Shown here piece by piece: positions 1 through 14,001 of a stretch of 64,000 bases of DNA. Source of the DNA: Geosiphon pyriformis (Eukaryota; Glomeromycota; Glomeromycetes; Archaeosporales; Geosiphonaceae); NCBI GenBank assembly GCA_016748015.1, contig JAAOMT010000594.1:62001-126000 (forward strand), given 5' to 3'. A program made the translations under genes and the position numbers. The first letter of the stretch is position 1. The number at the start of each line of letters is the position of its first letter. Under the pieces are notes generated by a model. That model was not told where the DNA came from. It did not search any database and was given only the letters and a program-made list of their open reading frames with translations.

Positions 1-2100
1 AAATTTTTTAGCAAATTAATCTTGGTTTTGAGTTTTTTTCTTACAAAAATATCTCATTTGTTATACATATTTTTGAAACAAAACTGAATTAAGTTTTATA
101 ACTAATTATTAAATACAGAACAGTCAATACCAAAAAAATATGCTAAAGTTTATTAGTTTCTAAAAATTTTTGTTATATATAAATTTATTTATAAAGTTTT
201 TTAATTATAAAACACAAAGATGTATTTTTAGTAATTTACAATTGTGAATATAAGCTATTTTTTTAAGCTAGTTGAGTGCAGTCACTAGAATTTGGTATTG
301 TTTTTTTACTTTTTTGGTAAGCTAACAAAATAAAATTAATATTCAAACTTAAAAAAAGCTTTTTTTTTATTAGACTATTATAAAGTTTATTTTTAAACAG
401 TTAATTTTTAATATTATTACTTTACAAGAAAGAAAAAAGAATCAAAAAAAATCAAAAAATCAAAAAAAAAAAAAATTAATATTATTAATTGTCATAATTA
501 AAAGCAATTGGTCTAAGTTATTAAGATTTTAAAGCTGTTTATATTAATAATATCTGGTCTGAAATAAAAGTAAAAAAAACAATTAATTTGATTTTAACAA
601 TATAAATTCTGAAATCATGTATAAATAAATTAAATAATAAATTTTTTATTTTAATAATTAATATAAAAATATAAAAAAATAAGATAAAATAGTTTATTAA
701 ATTAAAATATTAAAAAAATTGGTTTTTGTTTTCTCTTTATTTTTTTATTTACTAAAAACTACTTATTTTTATACATATTCTCTAATTTTATAAGATTGCT
801 TTTAATTGTTTATTATTACTAATTATTATTTACTATTTTTATTATTGTTTTATTTTTTTATATTATAACTAATTATTTTATACTATAAATAATTATTTTA
901 TGCTATTTTATGTTATTTTGTATTATCTTAAATTATTATTTATTATAATGTATTATTTCTTATTATTACATTTTTTCTATGTTATTATGTATTAATTATA
1001 TTTTTTTTATAATTTTGTATTGGTTTTTTTACTTAGATAACAAGTATAATTATTTTTTATCTAAATTGTATTATTAACAAAAGCATTTGTTGCAAAAAAT
1101 AAAGTTCTACTCAAAATGTTTTTTACTTTTTTTGTCTTAATAACAAACTTAATATTAATTCAATAACTACACAAATATTTATGTCTTTTAATTTTATATA
1201 AAAGAGAATTATAAAATATTTTATTTTGGTTTAAATCATTGTTATTTATAAAAAAATAAAAATCATAATAAGTAGATAAAATAGCCAATAAGAAAAATAT
1301 ATAGTAAAAAGAGAAATTTCAAAATTCCAAAATTTTAAGATTTTTTTTAAAAAATCAAAAAATTTTAAGAAATTTCATATAACAAGAATTATGTATATAT
1401 AATAGTAGTATTAAAAGCAAAAAAAGCAGACAATTAAATTTAAAAAATAATCAAGCAAGTAATTATTACAATACTTCTTTTTTTACCAATAATTACTATT
1501 AACCAAAGTAAAAATTATCTTAATAATACCAATTTAATTATTGAATTCATGTTATTATCCATTAATTGAAAGCATTTATTATTTATACTTTATCAGCAAT
1601 CTATACTGATAATATCTGATATTTAATTATACTAAAACAATAGCTTTTAATTATGACTATTAATAAGATATTAATTTCTTATTTCTTTTCTTAAATTTTT
1701 TTTATTTTATTTTATTTTTATTTTTTGTTTCTTTATTGTTTACTAATTGATTAAAAAAATTAAGTACTAAAATATTAATGTTAAAAATAATCTGGTAAAA
1801 AATCTGTAAAACAAGAATAAAAACTTAAGAATAGCTTATCAAAAAGACATAATTGTTAGAATAAACCAGTCACTATATTAAAAACAAAAATTGGGAAAAA
1901 TTATCAATTAAATTTTTGTTTATTATACAAAAAACTCAACCAAAATCTTCAGACATTCAAAAATCTTCAGAAACTGCTAACAAAAATAGCTATTGAGCAC
2001 TAAGTTATAAGTTTGTTATTTGTTTTAACATCTTAAATAATTACTTATAATATTTGATGCTTTCTGTAAAATATAATTTAACAGATAATAAAGCATTATT
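1..2100. other. AT-rich spacer, no gene seen
   Basis: Almost pure A/T with many homopolymer runs and stops in all frames. I see no conserved protein motif, RNA gene or clear terminal repeat. The segment just left of the gag remnant could include a decayed 5' LTR of the following gypsy relic, but I could not align it to the LTRs found later in the window. Confidence 0.6.
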
Positions 2101-2199
2101 ATTAATCATCCAAAAAAGAAGCAGACTCAGAAATTATAGAAACAAATCACTTGAAATTTGCAAAATTTTTATTTCAATAATATTAACAACAGTTGAGAT

Positions 2200-4143
2200 T
2201 AACCAGTAATAATTTTTTAATAGAATTAGCATTTAATTTCTATGTTAATAAAAAAATTATATATTTTCTAAGAGAACAAACAGATTTTGAATCAGCAAAA
2301 AAAATTTTTACAATGAATTATTTCAACACACTAGCTTACTACAGAATTACAATTTTGTTTTAATTATTACTGAAATAAATCACAAAATTAAAAGTACACT
2401 TAACAAAAGTTTTTGCAAACAAAAGCAAAAACAAAATATAAACTTCAAAAAATATATCTAAAACAATACAATTATCTAATTAAAAGAAATTTAAAGTTAT
2501 TTTTTTATTATATCTATCTTATTATCATATATTAAAAAGTACCATCAACATATTATTAGAATTTTCATTATTATTAACAGCAAAACCAATTATTGTAAAA
2601 GTTTTATTTCAAAACAATTAGGAGAAATCCAAACTGCTAAGAACCTATAATAATTACTTTAAAGAATTTAAGTTATGACCAACAACACCATCAGAATTTT
2701 AATAACTAATACTTTAGCTTAATTTTAGATTCATTAATAATTGAATAAACACTAATTCAGATAAAAAAAAAACAATAATTAAGAAAATAATAGACAAAAC
2801 CCAATTTCAAATAAATTAAAAATACAAATTCCAATTGTTCAAATTCAACAAAATCTGAACAATTCAACCTCTGTTCTTATTATTCAACAAAATATATTTC
2901 CAGTTATCAGGATTAATTTATTACTAATTATACTAATAGTTGCTTTTTAACACTTATAACAACAATTATTTACTCCAATGGCATATGTACCAATTGCCAA
3001 ATTAAAAAAGTTTATTAGTAAAAAAGACAATATCCAAGTCTGATTAAATGATATAATAAAAGCTATTATAGCCAATGATTAAAACAATGCCAGAGTTTTT
3101 TAAGCAATTTCTTATTTTTTGCAAGATATTATTAATTTATGATATAAAAATTGATTAACAAACCACAAATCTTTAATGCATTCAAAACTATGTTCTTACA
3201 ATATTTTAATAATTATAATAGCATTAATTATTTGTTAACTGGCTTTATTACTATTAAATAAAACAATACTAAAGCAGTTACTACATATTTAAAATGCTTT
3301 CATCAAAATTTGTACCAAATTTAAACAATTAACACTAACTATTTTATAGCATCTTAGATTTTAAATCAGTTTATTCATAGACTATACAGCAGTTTTCTGT
3401 AACAAATATATTTATTACATTCTAATACACTTCAAAATACAATTATTTATATTAGAAATTTTAAATCAACCAAGCTTAAAACCAATTACATACAAACTAT
3501 AAATTTAGTAATAAACAGATTATCTAAATTGGATTCAAGTTAAAACAGTTTAGTAAAACAATTAATCAGAAAATAGAGAGATACTTAGCTAATAATTAAG
3601 CAATTTATTAGTTTTTTCAATGTTACAATAATCAAAAAAACCCCAATTGGTTTTAGAATTAGTCACATTATTGTTATCATTAACAAATTAATAATGACAA
3701 CAAGAAACATATATCTGTTATTATTGTCACAAACAAAGACATATTAAAACAGACTGCTATTTAAGAATGAATAACTTACAATTAGGAAATCAATATAAAA
3801 ACTCTAATTGCAAATTTCAAACCAAACTATATCAACAATTTGTCTTCAGATTATTATTAGTATTAGTTTTATTATTCTCAAATAACATTGTTCATATATG
3901 TATTTTTTATCTATTAAATACTATAGTTTTAAGTAATCTATTACTTACTATAACCACAAATAATTTATCAAACTCCACCAATTTCAATACTGCTTTAAAA
4001 TTTAATTCAAATTCCAGCCAGAAGCCAAAAACTAAGAATTATATACATGTAACAAAACTGAAAATTGGTAATAGTTATGTATTAACCAATTTCCAGTATA
4101 TTAAATCAAAATTCAAGATTATGCTAGCAAAATTCAAGAAATA
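2200..4143 (+). pseudogene. gag remnant with CCHC zinc knuckle
   Basis: This is the nucleocapsid/capsid region of the relic gypsy element. A block at about 2220-2400 reads like the N-terminal gag of the 62.5-kb element (AFNFYVNxKI). The block from 2978 reads MAYVPIAKLKKFISKKD, then has TGA and TAA where the younger copy has Trp. At 3716-3757 a nucleic-acid-binding knuckle is intact in spacing: C-x2-C-x4-H-x4-C (CYYCHKQRHIKTDC), with Arg in place of the usual Gly. Downstream, 3767-4144 is an open stretch of low-complexity Asn/Ser/Leu-rich sequence matching the variable linker before the protease. It cannot encode a full protein because of the many stops. Confidence 0.7.
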
Positions 4144-4184
4144 AGTATGCCCAAAACCCGAATTTTTAAAGCTATTTAAGTTTC

Positions 4185-7100
4185 TTGGCAACTCTAAAAA
4201 CCATTTTATTTAATATCTTAGAAGCCCAAAAACTATCTACCAATAATATTTTACTTATTATTATCACAAAAAATAAGTTATTTACTGCAATATTCTTTTT
4301 TGAACTTGAAAAACCAATGACAATATTTTTTTTTAGTAGAGCTATTTTTAATACTAAATCAATTACTATTATGTATACTAATGTTAAAATTGATGGTCAT
4401 TTTATCAAACTAATCTTTAATAGTAGTTTAGCAAATAATATTATTACATAACAACTTATGGGCCAATTAGGTCACTGAATTGATTAAACTGTTAATGCCA
4501 AAATTATTACCATTAATAAAACAATAAAAACTCTTATTAACAAAATTAATAACTTTCTGTTTGAAGTCAATAACATTATTATATTCATCAAAATTTTAGT
4601 AATAAAAGCCATGCAATACCAAATTCTTGTTAGTAATAACTGGCTGTCCAACACCAATGCTGTACACAATTGAAATATTTAGGAACTCCAGCTTAACTAT
4701 AATAGTTAGCACAGTTAAATACTAACTACTTGCAATTATTTCAAAACTTATTTAAGAAAGCAACCATTGATTAAGTGAAAAAAAAAAAGAAAATTCTATT
4801 TAAAAAGCATATCAAGTATTATAGATTAAGAAAAAATACAACAAACTATTACTAATACTTATTTAGAAAAAAAAACAAAGAGAAAAAAAAAGACAAATCT
4901 CAAGTCACTATTTTTACAAAGAAACCAGCAAACAAATAAAATATTCTATACTTAATACCAGTATTAAAGAAACACTTATCTTATATTTTACTTAAATATA
5001 AAGATTACAATAAAAAACTTTCATCTATGAAAGCTTATATCTTATTAGAAAAAATATAAAATATATATCTGTTATTATTATAAAACATGCTACTAAAAAA
5101 CCTTTAGATGTCTAAAATAACAAAGAAAGTAAAACAATAAATCTTGTTTAACTTGTAATAAAATTTTTTCAAATAAGAAAATATAGAACAACATTTTTAA
5201 TTAAGAAAAAATATACAACAAATCTTGCCAATACATAATTTTTATTAGTAATTGGATAAATAGAGAAATGTTTTTTAATATTACATAAAACTGAGCTTTT
5301 TTATGTTTAAACAGTTATCTACATAACAAAGACAAAATTTGAAGAATAACAAGTGCTAAAATTAAAAATGCTTTACCCAATAAAATACTAGCTATTAAAA
5401 AAAACCTATTAGAACTTATTAAAACCATATTTATTCTAAATTCAAACATTTTTGTTAACATTATAAGCAACCCAAAACAATTTCATAAATATTATCAAAA
5501 TCTAGCACTTATGTAAGAAGAACAAAAGCAGTATTTGAAACAATTAAACATTAAATTCTATAAATATTGTCTAATTTCTAATAATTTCGAATATTGTAAC
5601 AATTGTAACTTTATTTACAATTTACTACTACATATAATTTATTTGATTTTTGAAGAAGAAGAACCAATTAAAAATACACTTTGAAATCAGAATTAAAATT
5701 TAATTATGATTTAAATTTCAATAATAATAACAATAATAGTTTCAATACTATCTACAATAGCAATAACAGCAATAAAAATTTAAACTTTAATTTTAACTCT
5801 GAACAATATATCACACTTCCAGATCTTTTAATAAAACAAAAACTTAAATAGTTTAGTAATAATAATAAAAGTATTATATTAGAATACATATATAATATTA
5901 ATACAAAATTTAATCTTAGATATCTTAAAAAACTGTTATCAAATTAGAACTCTATTACACATTAGCATAAATTTAAAAATAATACTGGAAATTTTGATAA
6001 TAATAATAGTTTAATTAATATTTAGATCTAATTTAGCAAAAAAAAATTAACATTAAAGAAAGAATAATTAATATAAAATATATAAGAAATATTATTACAA
6101 TGCTATAAAATAAATCAAAAAAAACATATATTATTGAACTCAATAAAAAAATAACACAAACAATATTTTTATTTTTGGTAAAAATAACTTAGTTAATATT
6201 AGTAGAAACAAAAGAAAAATTAAAAATAACTACAAAAAGAATAAATAAATTCAGATCTATGGATAAAATAGAAATACTAATTAATATGACAAAAAAAAAG
6301 ACAATTGATTAAAAAGAAATTATTTTTACATATTAATTAATTTCTATTTTACTATATAATTAATATATATTAGTTATAAAAAAAAAATGAAGGATTAATC
6401 TCAGATTTTTGAAGTAAAACTTATTATTTGTAAGTTAGAAAAAATTGCCATTACCAATTTATATATACCAGCCAAAAACCATAAACACATTAAAATTCTA
6501 CAACACAACTAAAAATTCAATAAAAATATCAAGCAGAACTATTATTGAATATTTAAATACTAAAGTTGAGGATTAAGTACTAGCTATTATTTTAAAAATT
6601 TTACAACTTTGTAAATATGTAGACATTATATTACAAGCTATTTATGAATAAAAAAAATATTATTTGCTATAGCCAAAACAACTAAAACATATAAACTTGA
6701 AAAATTTAGACCTATTTTAATAAATGTAAATTAAATTGCTACTTAACAATTTTATTAATATTTTTATAAGTAAAAATGAAGTTGGCAGAACTAATATTAT
6801 TCAACATCAGATCAAAACTAAAAATGCAATGCTAATTAAGCAAAAACGTACTGAGTATTACTTGCCAATCATGAAATTATCTAATAAGAAATTAATTCTA
6901 TGTTGAACAACAAATTAATTTAACTATTAATAAGTTTATAATCATTATTAGCTGTATTTGTCTGAAAAAAAAAGGAAAAATTTGCTTTTGTATAGATTAC
7001 AAAAAGCTTAATAGTATTATTTATGGAAATAATTGCTACTATTAACATTAGTTAAAATATTATTGCTTTTATTATTATTAGACTTACTGTCTATATTTGA

Positions 7101-7300
7101 ATATATACTATTACTAAAATTAAACTTGACCAAAAAAACATCTTTTTTATTATCAAAATATTTGATATTATTGAAAATAACTCTTTTTTTTGAGAGAAAA
7201 AGCCACCAATAAGACCATAAAAAGTCTTTTTGAACACTTTTTCTTAGACATACTATTACTACTTGAAACAGCTTTTAAGTCTATAACAAAGAAATTATTT
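4185..7300 (+). pseudogene. pol remnant: protease, Cys module, dUTPase, partial RT
   Basis: The 4185-4451 stretch matches the protease region of the younger copies (FFSRAIF then KLIFNSSLANNIIT); the catalytic D-S/T-G triad reads N-S-S, so it is dead. Near 5520-5640 a Cys-rich block (YKYC, then YCNNCNF) matches the third Cys module of the other copies. About 5890-5930 reads NTKFNLRYL, corresponding to dUTPase motif 1 (DAGFDLR type), and 6235-6290 reads INKFRSMDKIEILINMT, corresponding to motif 5 and its tail. Near 6975-7030 CIDYKKLNSI is the RT block usually written VDYRKLN. Sequence after about 7.3 kb is unalignable. The order is conserved, but every domain carries stops. Confidence 0.65.
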
Positions 7301-7329
7301 GCTTTAAAAATATTGAAAAAAAATAAAAA

Positions 7330-8368
7330 AAATAAAAAACTTTTTTTTTAAAAATATGTTTTTTGGAAAATTTTAAACATAGAAGAGAAAAAAGTTTTAA
7401 ATATTAATATTGTTTTAAATTACAAGTAATTTTACAGTTTTTGTTTAGATTTATAAAATTTTTGAGTTTTATTTTATTAGTATAAAATTTTATGTTAAGA
7501 TTATTGTTTTTTTAATTTATTGTTAATATTTTTAATTTATTATTAATTTTAAGTTGGATTTGTTAAATTTATTATTAAACTTACTAATATTTTAGTTTTT
7601 TTTAATTACAAAGTTGATTAATGTTTTTATTTATTTATTAAGTTAAGAAAAAAGTATTATATAATTAAAAAATTATTAATTTTAAAATAGATTCTGAAAT
7701 TGAAATAAATAATATAAATGACTTAAATTATATTGTTAATAAAAACATATTTGCTTGAATAATAATTTTTTAAAAGCTAAATAAATAAGTAATATAATTA
7801 AAAGTAATAATATATTAATTGTTTATATGTATAAGATGTTTTTTTAAATAATTTTTTTTTATTGAATTCAATATAATTTGGTTTTAATTAAATTTGTAAT
7901 ATAATAATAATTGTAATAATAATAATAACAATAATAATAATAATAATATAACTCAACAAAAAAAAATTATAACAAAATTATTAGCAAAAAAATATAATTA
8001 ATTAATTACATATGTGGTATTTGCTTTATTATTTAAAAATTGAATCAGAAATAAATTTAAATATTAATAAAAACTTACGTACATTTATCTTGAAAATATC
8101 ATGAATTTTAAGCCTTATGACTAATAAAAGTTGATTAATATAAGGTAATATGGACATCAATCCGCCATTAAAAGGGATTATGTGAAATAAAACTATAACA
8201 TTTTTTTTTCACTGCTAAACTATTGGGGTTTTTTCAAATATAATACTATTGTATGTCTATGAAAAATATGTATCATCAAAATATGCAATTGAATGATATG
8301 AAAATAGAATATACAAAACCAAATGCTAGTATACATATTTTATAGGTCAAATAATTAATTGGAAAAGT
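7330..8368. other. AT-rich spacer and 3' flank of dynamitin
   Basis: From 7330 to about 8100 the sequence is A/T-rich with AAT/ATA simple repeats (for example 7905-7950) and no recognisable coding. From about 8100 the composition becomes less extreme, which fits the 3' untranslated and downstream region of the minus-strand dynamitin gene ending at 8369. I see no RNA gene. Confidence 0.55.
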
Positions 8369-10395
8369 TTATAAGGTACCGTCTAAAAGCTTATCTAATC
8401 TCTGAGCGAGCTCAGTGACACGCTGATCCACAACTTCAACATTGCGATTAATGGCCGCATCGTTAATTTCAAAGGATTTTTCGAGCTGAACAAATCAAAA
8501 TAACCTTGAGTAAATGTTTTGCAAGAAATTTTTTATTAAATATGAAAGAAACGAACCTTTCCTGCCACATCGTTTAAACTCCTCAGCTCGTCCCCAATTT
8601 TGCCTTGTTCACCAGCCAACATTTTTATGGTATCGCTAAATACTGCAGCTTCACTATGCAACTGCTGGAGTGATTTTAAACGGTTTACAAGTGCTGGGGC
8701 AACTGACATAAGTGGGTCAACCTTATCAAGTAAGTTGAAGAGGTAATTGATCTATTCAAAAATTAGTGCAAAATAATTATTTGTTTGTGATAAAAGTACA
8801 AATTAACTTGAAAAAGACTAAAAGTTCAAATAATTCTTTAAGTATACCTTTTCTTCAGTTTCAAAAGGTATAACACCACCGTTCGAAAGTTCTTTATTTT
8901 TTAAATCATTCACTTTTTCTAATTCCGTTGTTAAGGTTTTGACTTTTCGAGAAACAGCTTCTAGATGTCGAGGTTGGGTCAAGAGTTCCATGTGCTGTTC
9001 TAGTTTTTCAACAGCAGTAATCAGATTGGTATTTGTTATGGAAAGAGACTTTTTTCCAATATCCATATATAATAGAAAAATAAGATTATATTCATTTTGA
9101 AGTTTAAACAAATGTCATATAATGGAGTCGAAAGAAAATGATACCTACAAAATCCTCGAAATTTTGTCCGTGGGAAGTACCAACAAGTTTCTCTAAGGCT
9201 GCAATACGTTCATCAAGCTCAGCTGTTTTCGCTAATGTATGAGTCTTGATGGTTTCTGGAGAATAATAAAGCTCGTATGTGACCACCTAATAGCAAAAAT
9301 CTGCTCAATTTATATGATAAAAATTTAACCTAATAATTGGGGCACAAAAAATGCTCACATTTTTTCCACCGTCAACACTTGAAGTGTTTACTGTAGTATC
9401 GTCATCTGTGTTGCCATCTTTTTCGTCTACTATAACATCTTCTTTAGGAAGTCCAGTATTTTTGAATGCTTCAAGTTGGTGGATTAATCTTTTCCCCAGC
9501 TCAGCTTGTTTTATAATAGTGCCATCTTGTTCATCCAAGGGGCCAAAAGAATTGCCTAAACCTTGGCTGATGCGAGTAAGATCAGTTTGCAAATTGGCAA
9601 TTTGAGAGACAATATCACCATGCGAAATTTGGGTATTTGATGTATCGTCCTATTTTTTATTGGCGCTTTAATCAATCCAAAATTCCAAAATGTGCCAATC
9701 ATATCAAAGCAAAATTTTGGGATCGAACCACCCTGTTGGTAATATAATAGAATAAAGAATAGTGAATATATTACCTGGTTCTTTTCTATCTCTTCATCAA
9801 GCTCTTGAACTTCGAACGTTAATCTTCTTAGCTTTTGCAAAGGTGTCTCCTGCAATACCCGCTCTCGGGGTAAGATATCATATTCGGTAGTCTCCAAGAC
9901 GGGTTTTCTAATGAAAATTTTATACATTTGCTTTTTATGACGGGATAATCTATCCGAAAAATCTTCCGGGTAAAAAGGGTAGATGAAGGCAAACTTTTTC
10001 TAGATGTTCGCGTTAAATATTTGAGTGCAAATCAATACCTGTCTCTGAGGCATCAACAACACTGTCTTTGAATTTATCAACTGCTTCATTAACAGATATT
10101 TTTTCCCGGACAATATCTTCATGAGCCTCTTCAGATATCACAAACTTAATGTTTGGCCGAAGATTTTAAAGTGAGGTTAGGAAGAGTAAGTCAAAGAAAA
10201 AAAAATTGATTACATTAAAATATTACCCCATCGTCTGAAGCTTCGGCATCTTCAAGACTATCTGGTGTTTCATAAACATCTGGCTGTGTATCCTACAGAG
10301 CAAGGAAATAAGAAAGTTGGAGTGAATAATCTTAAAATTTTACAAACAACTAAGAAACATACAATGTCAGGAAGCGCGCTATATTTGCTCGACAT
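8369..10395 (-). CDS. DCTN2: Dynamitin (dynactin subunit 2, p50)
   Basis: p50/dynamitin is the coiled-coil subunit that joins the shoulder of dynactin to the Arp1 filament for dynein-driven transport in the cytoplasm. Nine exons, read on the minus strand: 10395-10363, 10292-10227, 10144-10039, 9962-9775, 9649-9359, 9286-9149, 9048-8848, 8751-8557 and 8485-8369. All introns are GT-AG and the exons sum to 444 residues (human about 400). Diagnostic segments are the N-terminus MSSKYSALPDI, then QPDVYETPDS, the block DFSDRLSR, ETPLQKLRRLTFEVQELDEEI, VVTYELYYSPE, AELDERIAALEKLVG, and the C-terminal heptad-rich LAQRLDKLL. The start is the first ATG, giving the SKYSALPDI peptide typical of the family. 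One donor is GTTCGT rather than GTAAGT. The gene is divergent from the Prp43 gene, with a 269-bp shared upstream region. I see no damage; it appears intact. Confidence 0.93.
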
Positions 10396-10581
10396 TTTGA
10401 CGGGAAAAGAAATAGTTGAACCAAGGAGCCTAAGCTATTACTATTTTGGTTTATATTAAATTAAATTAATAAAACAACTGACTTTTTAATTAAAGGTTTA
10501 CCTAGTTAAAATTATTTTAGGTGATGAAGAGGATCTTATACGTTGGAAAACCTATCATTTTTGATGATGATGATGGTGATG

Positions 10582-10616
<35 letters not shown>

Positions 10617-10664
10617 TATTATCGTTCCTTCATTTGCAATCCTTGTTTTTCTTTTGTATTTCGA
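10396..10664. promoter_or_regulatory. Shared divergent upstream region of dynamitin and Prp43
   Basis: Only 269 bp separate the two start codons, which face away from each other, so both promoters must lie here or extend into the genes. It contains the trinucleotide run described separately. I see no convincing TATA box. The assignment as a bidirectional promoter is an inference from spacing. Confidence 0.5.
10562..10617 (+). repeat. (GAT)n-(AAT)n microsatellite
   Basis: A compound trinucleotide run, GATGATGATGATGGTGATGAT followed by about a dozen AAT units, sits 50-100 bp upstream of the chosen Prp43 start. It is open in the Prp43 frame and would add a poly-Asp/poly-Asn stretch if translation began at 10521, but the helicase family gives no support for that extension. 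Confidence 0.85.
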
Positions 10665-13551
<2,887 letters not shown>

Positions 13552-14001
13552 CAAATCGATCAACTCTGTAACTTGAGATCAAGATTTACGAAATCCGCAT
13601 TTGCCTTAACGAACCTTGATCTGTTTTTGCTTTAGTTGTTAAATTATTAAAGATGTCAACAAGCACGGAGAGGCACTAGACCTTAACAATTGATAGACTA
13701 GCGCCTCAGTTATTATTGTGACCCGAGAGCCAATAGATTTGATCGGCTTCAGTTTTCCAGCCACTTATATGGCGCAACTAGACTATTAGCTTTTGTTATT
13801 GCCTATAGTCAAATACCCAATTGTTGGTTTGAAAACCGATCAAGCCGGCTTAAACTGGCAAACCAATAACACTTCAGACTGATAGCTTTACATGAATTAT
13901 TAGCAAACGTTTGCCCCTCAAAAACTGGAAGATAGTTTTTCGAAATGTCTATAATATCTTCAGCAATCACAAATCACGTTAGAGGGGTTAAAACTATCAT
14001 A
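13552..14001. promoter_or_regulatory. Intergenic region, probable SF3A1 promoter
   Basis: This 450-bp stretch between two same-strand genes is less AT-rich than the transposon regions and has no ORF. It contains an 8-bp inverted repeat (TTGGTTTG at 13824-13831, CAAACCAA at 13859-13866) and a perfect 12-bp palindrome GCAAACGTTTGC at 13903-13914, about 90 bp before the chosen start. Both are candidate protein-binding sites only. The prp43 terminator should also lie here. Confidence 0.45.

Larger units (their letters stand above)
2100..7330 (+). mobile_element. Very decayed Ty3/gypsy retrotransposon relic (dUTPase-bearing family)
   Basis: Piecewise translation matches, in the same order, the proteins of the two younger gypsy elements at 43.2-63.5 kb: gag N-terminus near 2.2-2.4 kb, the MAYxPIAKL gag block at 2978, a CCHC knuckle at 3716-3757, protease at about 4.2-4.45 kb, a Cys module near 5.5-5.64 kb, dUTPase near 5.88-6.29 kb, and the start of RT near 6.78-7.1 kb. 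No RNase H, integrase or LTR is recognisable. Many Trp codons appear as TGA or TAA and Gln as TAA, and the whole copy has drifted towards A/T. It is the oldest member of the family in the window. Confidence 0.75.

Noticed and set aside
10265-10459. Plus-strand ORF over the dynamitin start
   Set aside because: It is antisense to exons 1 and 2 of dynamitin, whose frame and splice sites are well supported.
10521-10664. N-terminal extension of Prp43 from the ATG at 10521
   Set aside because: It translates a GAT/AAT microsatellite into Asp/Asn runs, overlaps the divergent promoter, and has no counterpart in the family.
13945-14001. Upstream in-frame ATG of SF3A1 at 13945
   Set aside because: It would add 19 residues without family similarity. 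It cannot be excluded, but the ATG at 14002 is closer to the conserved start.
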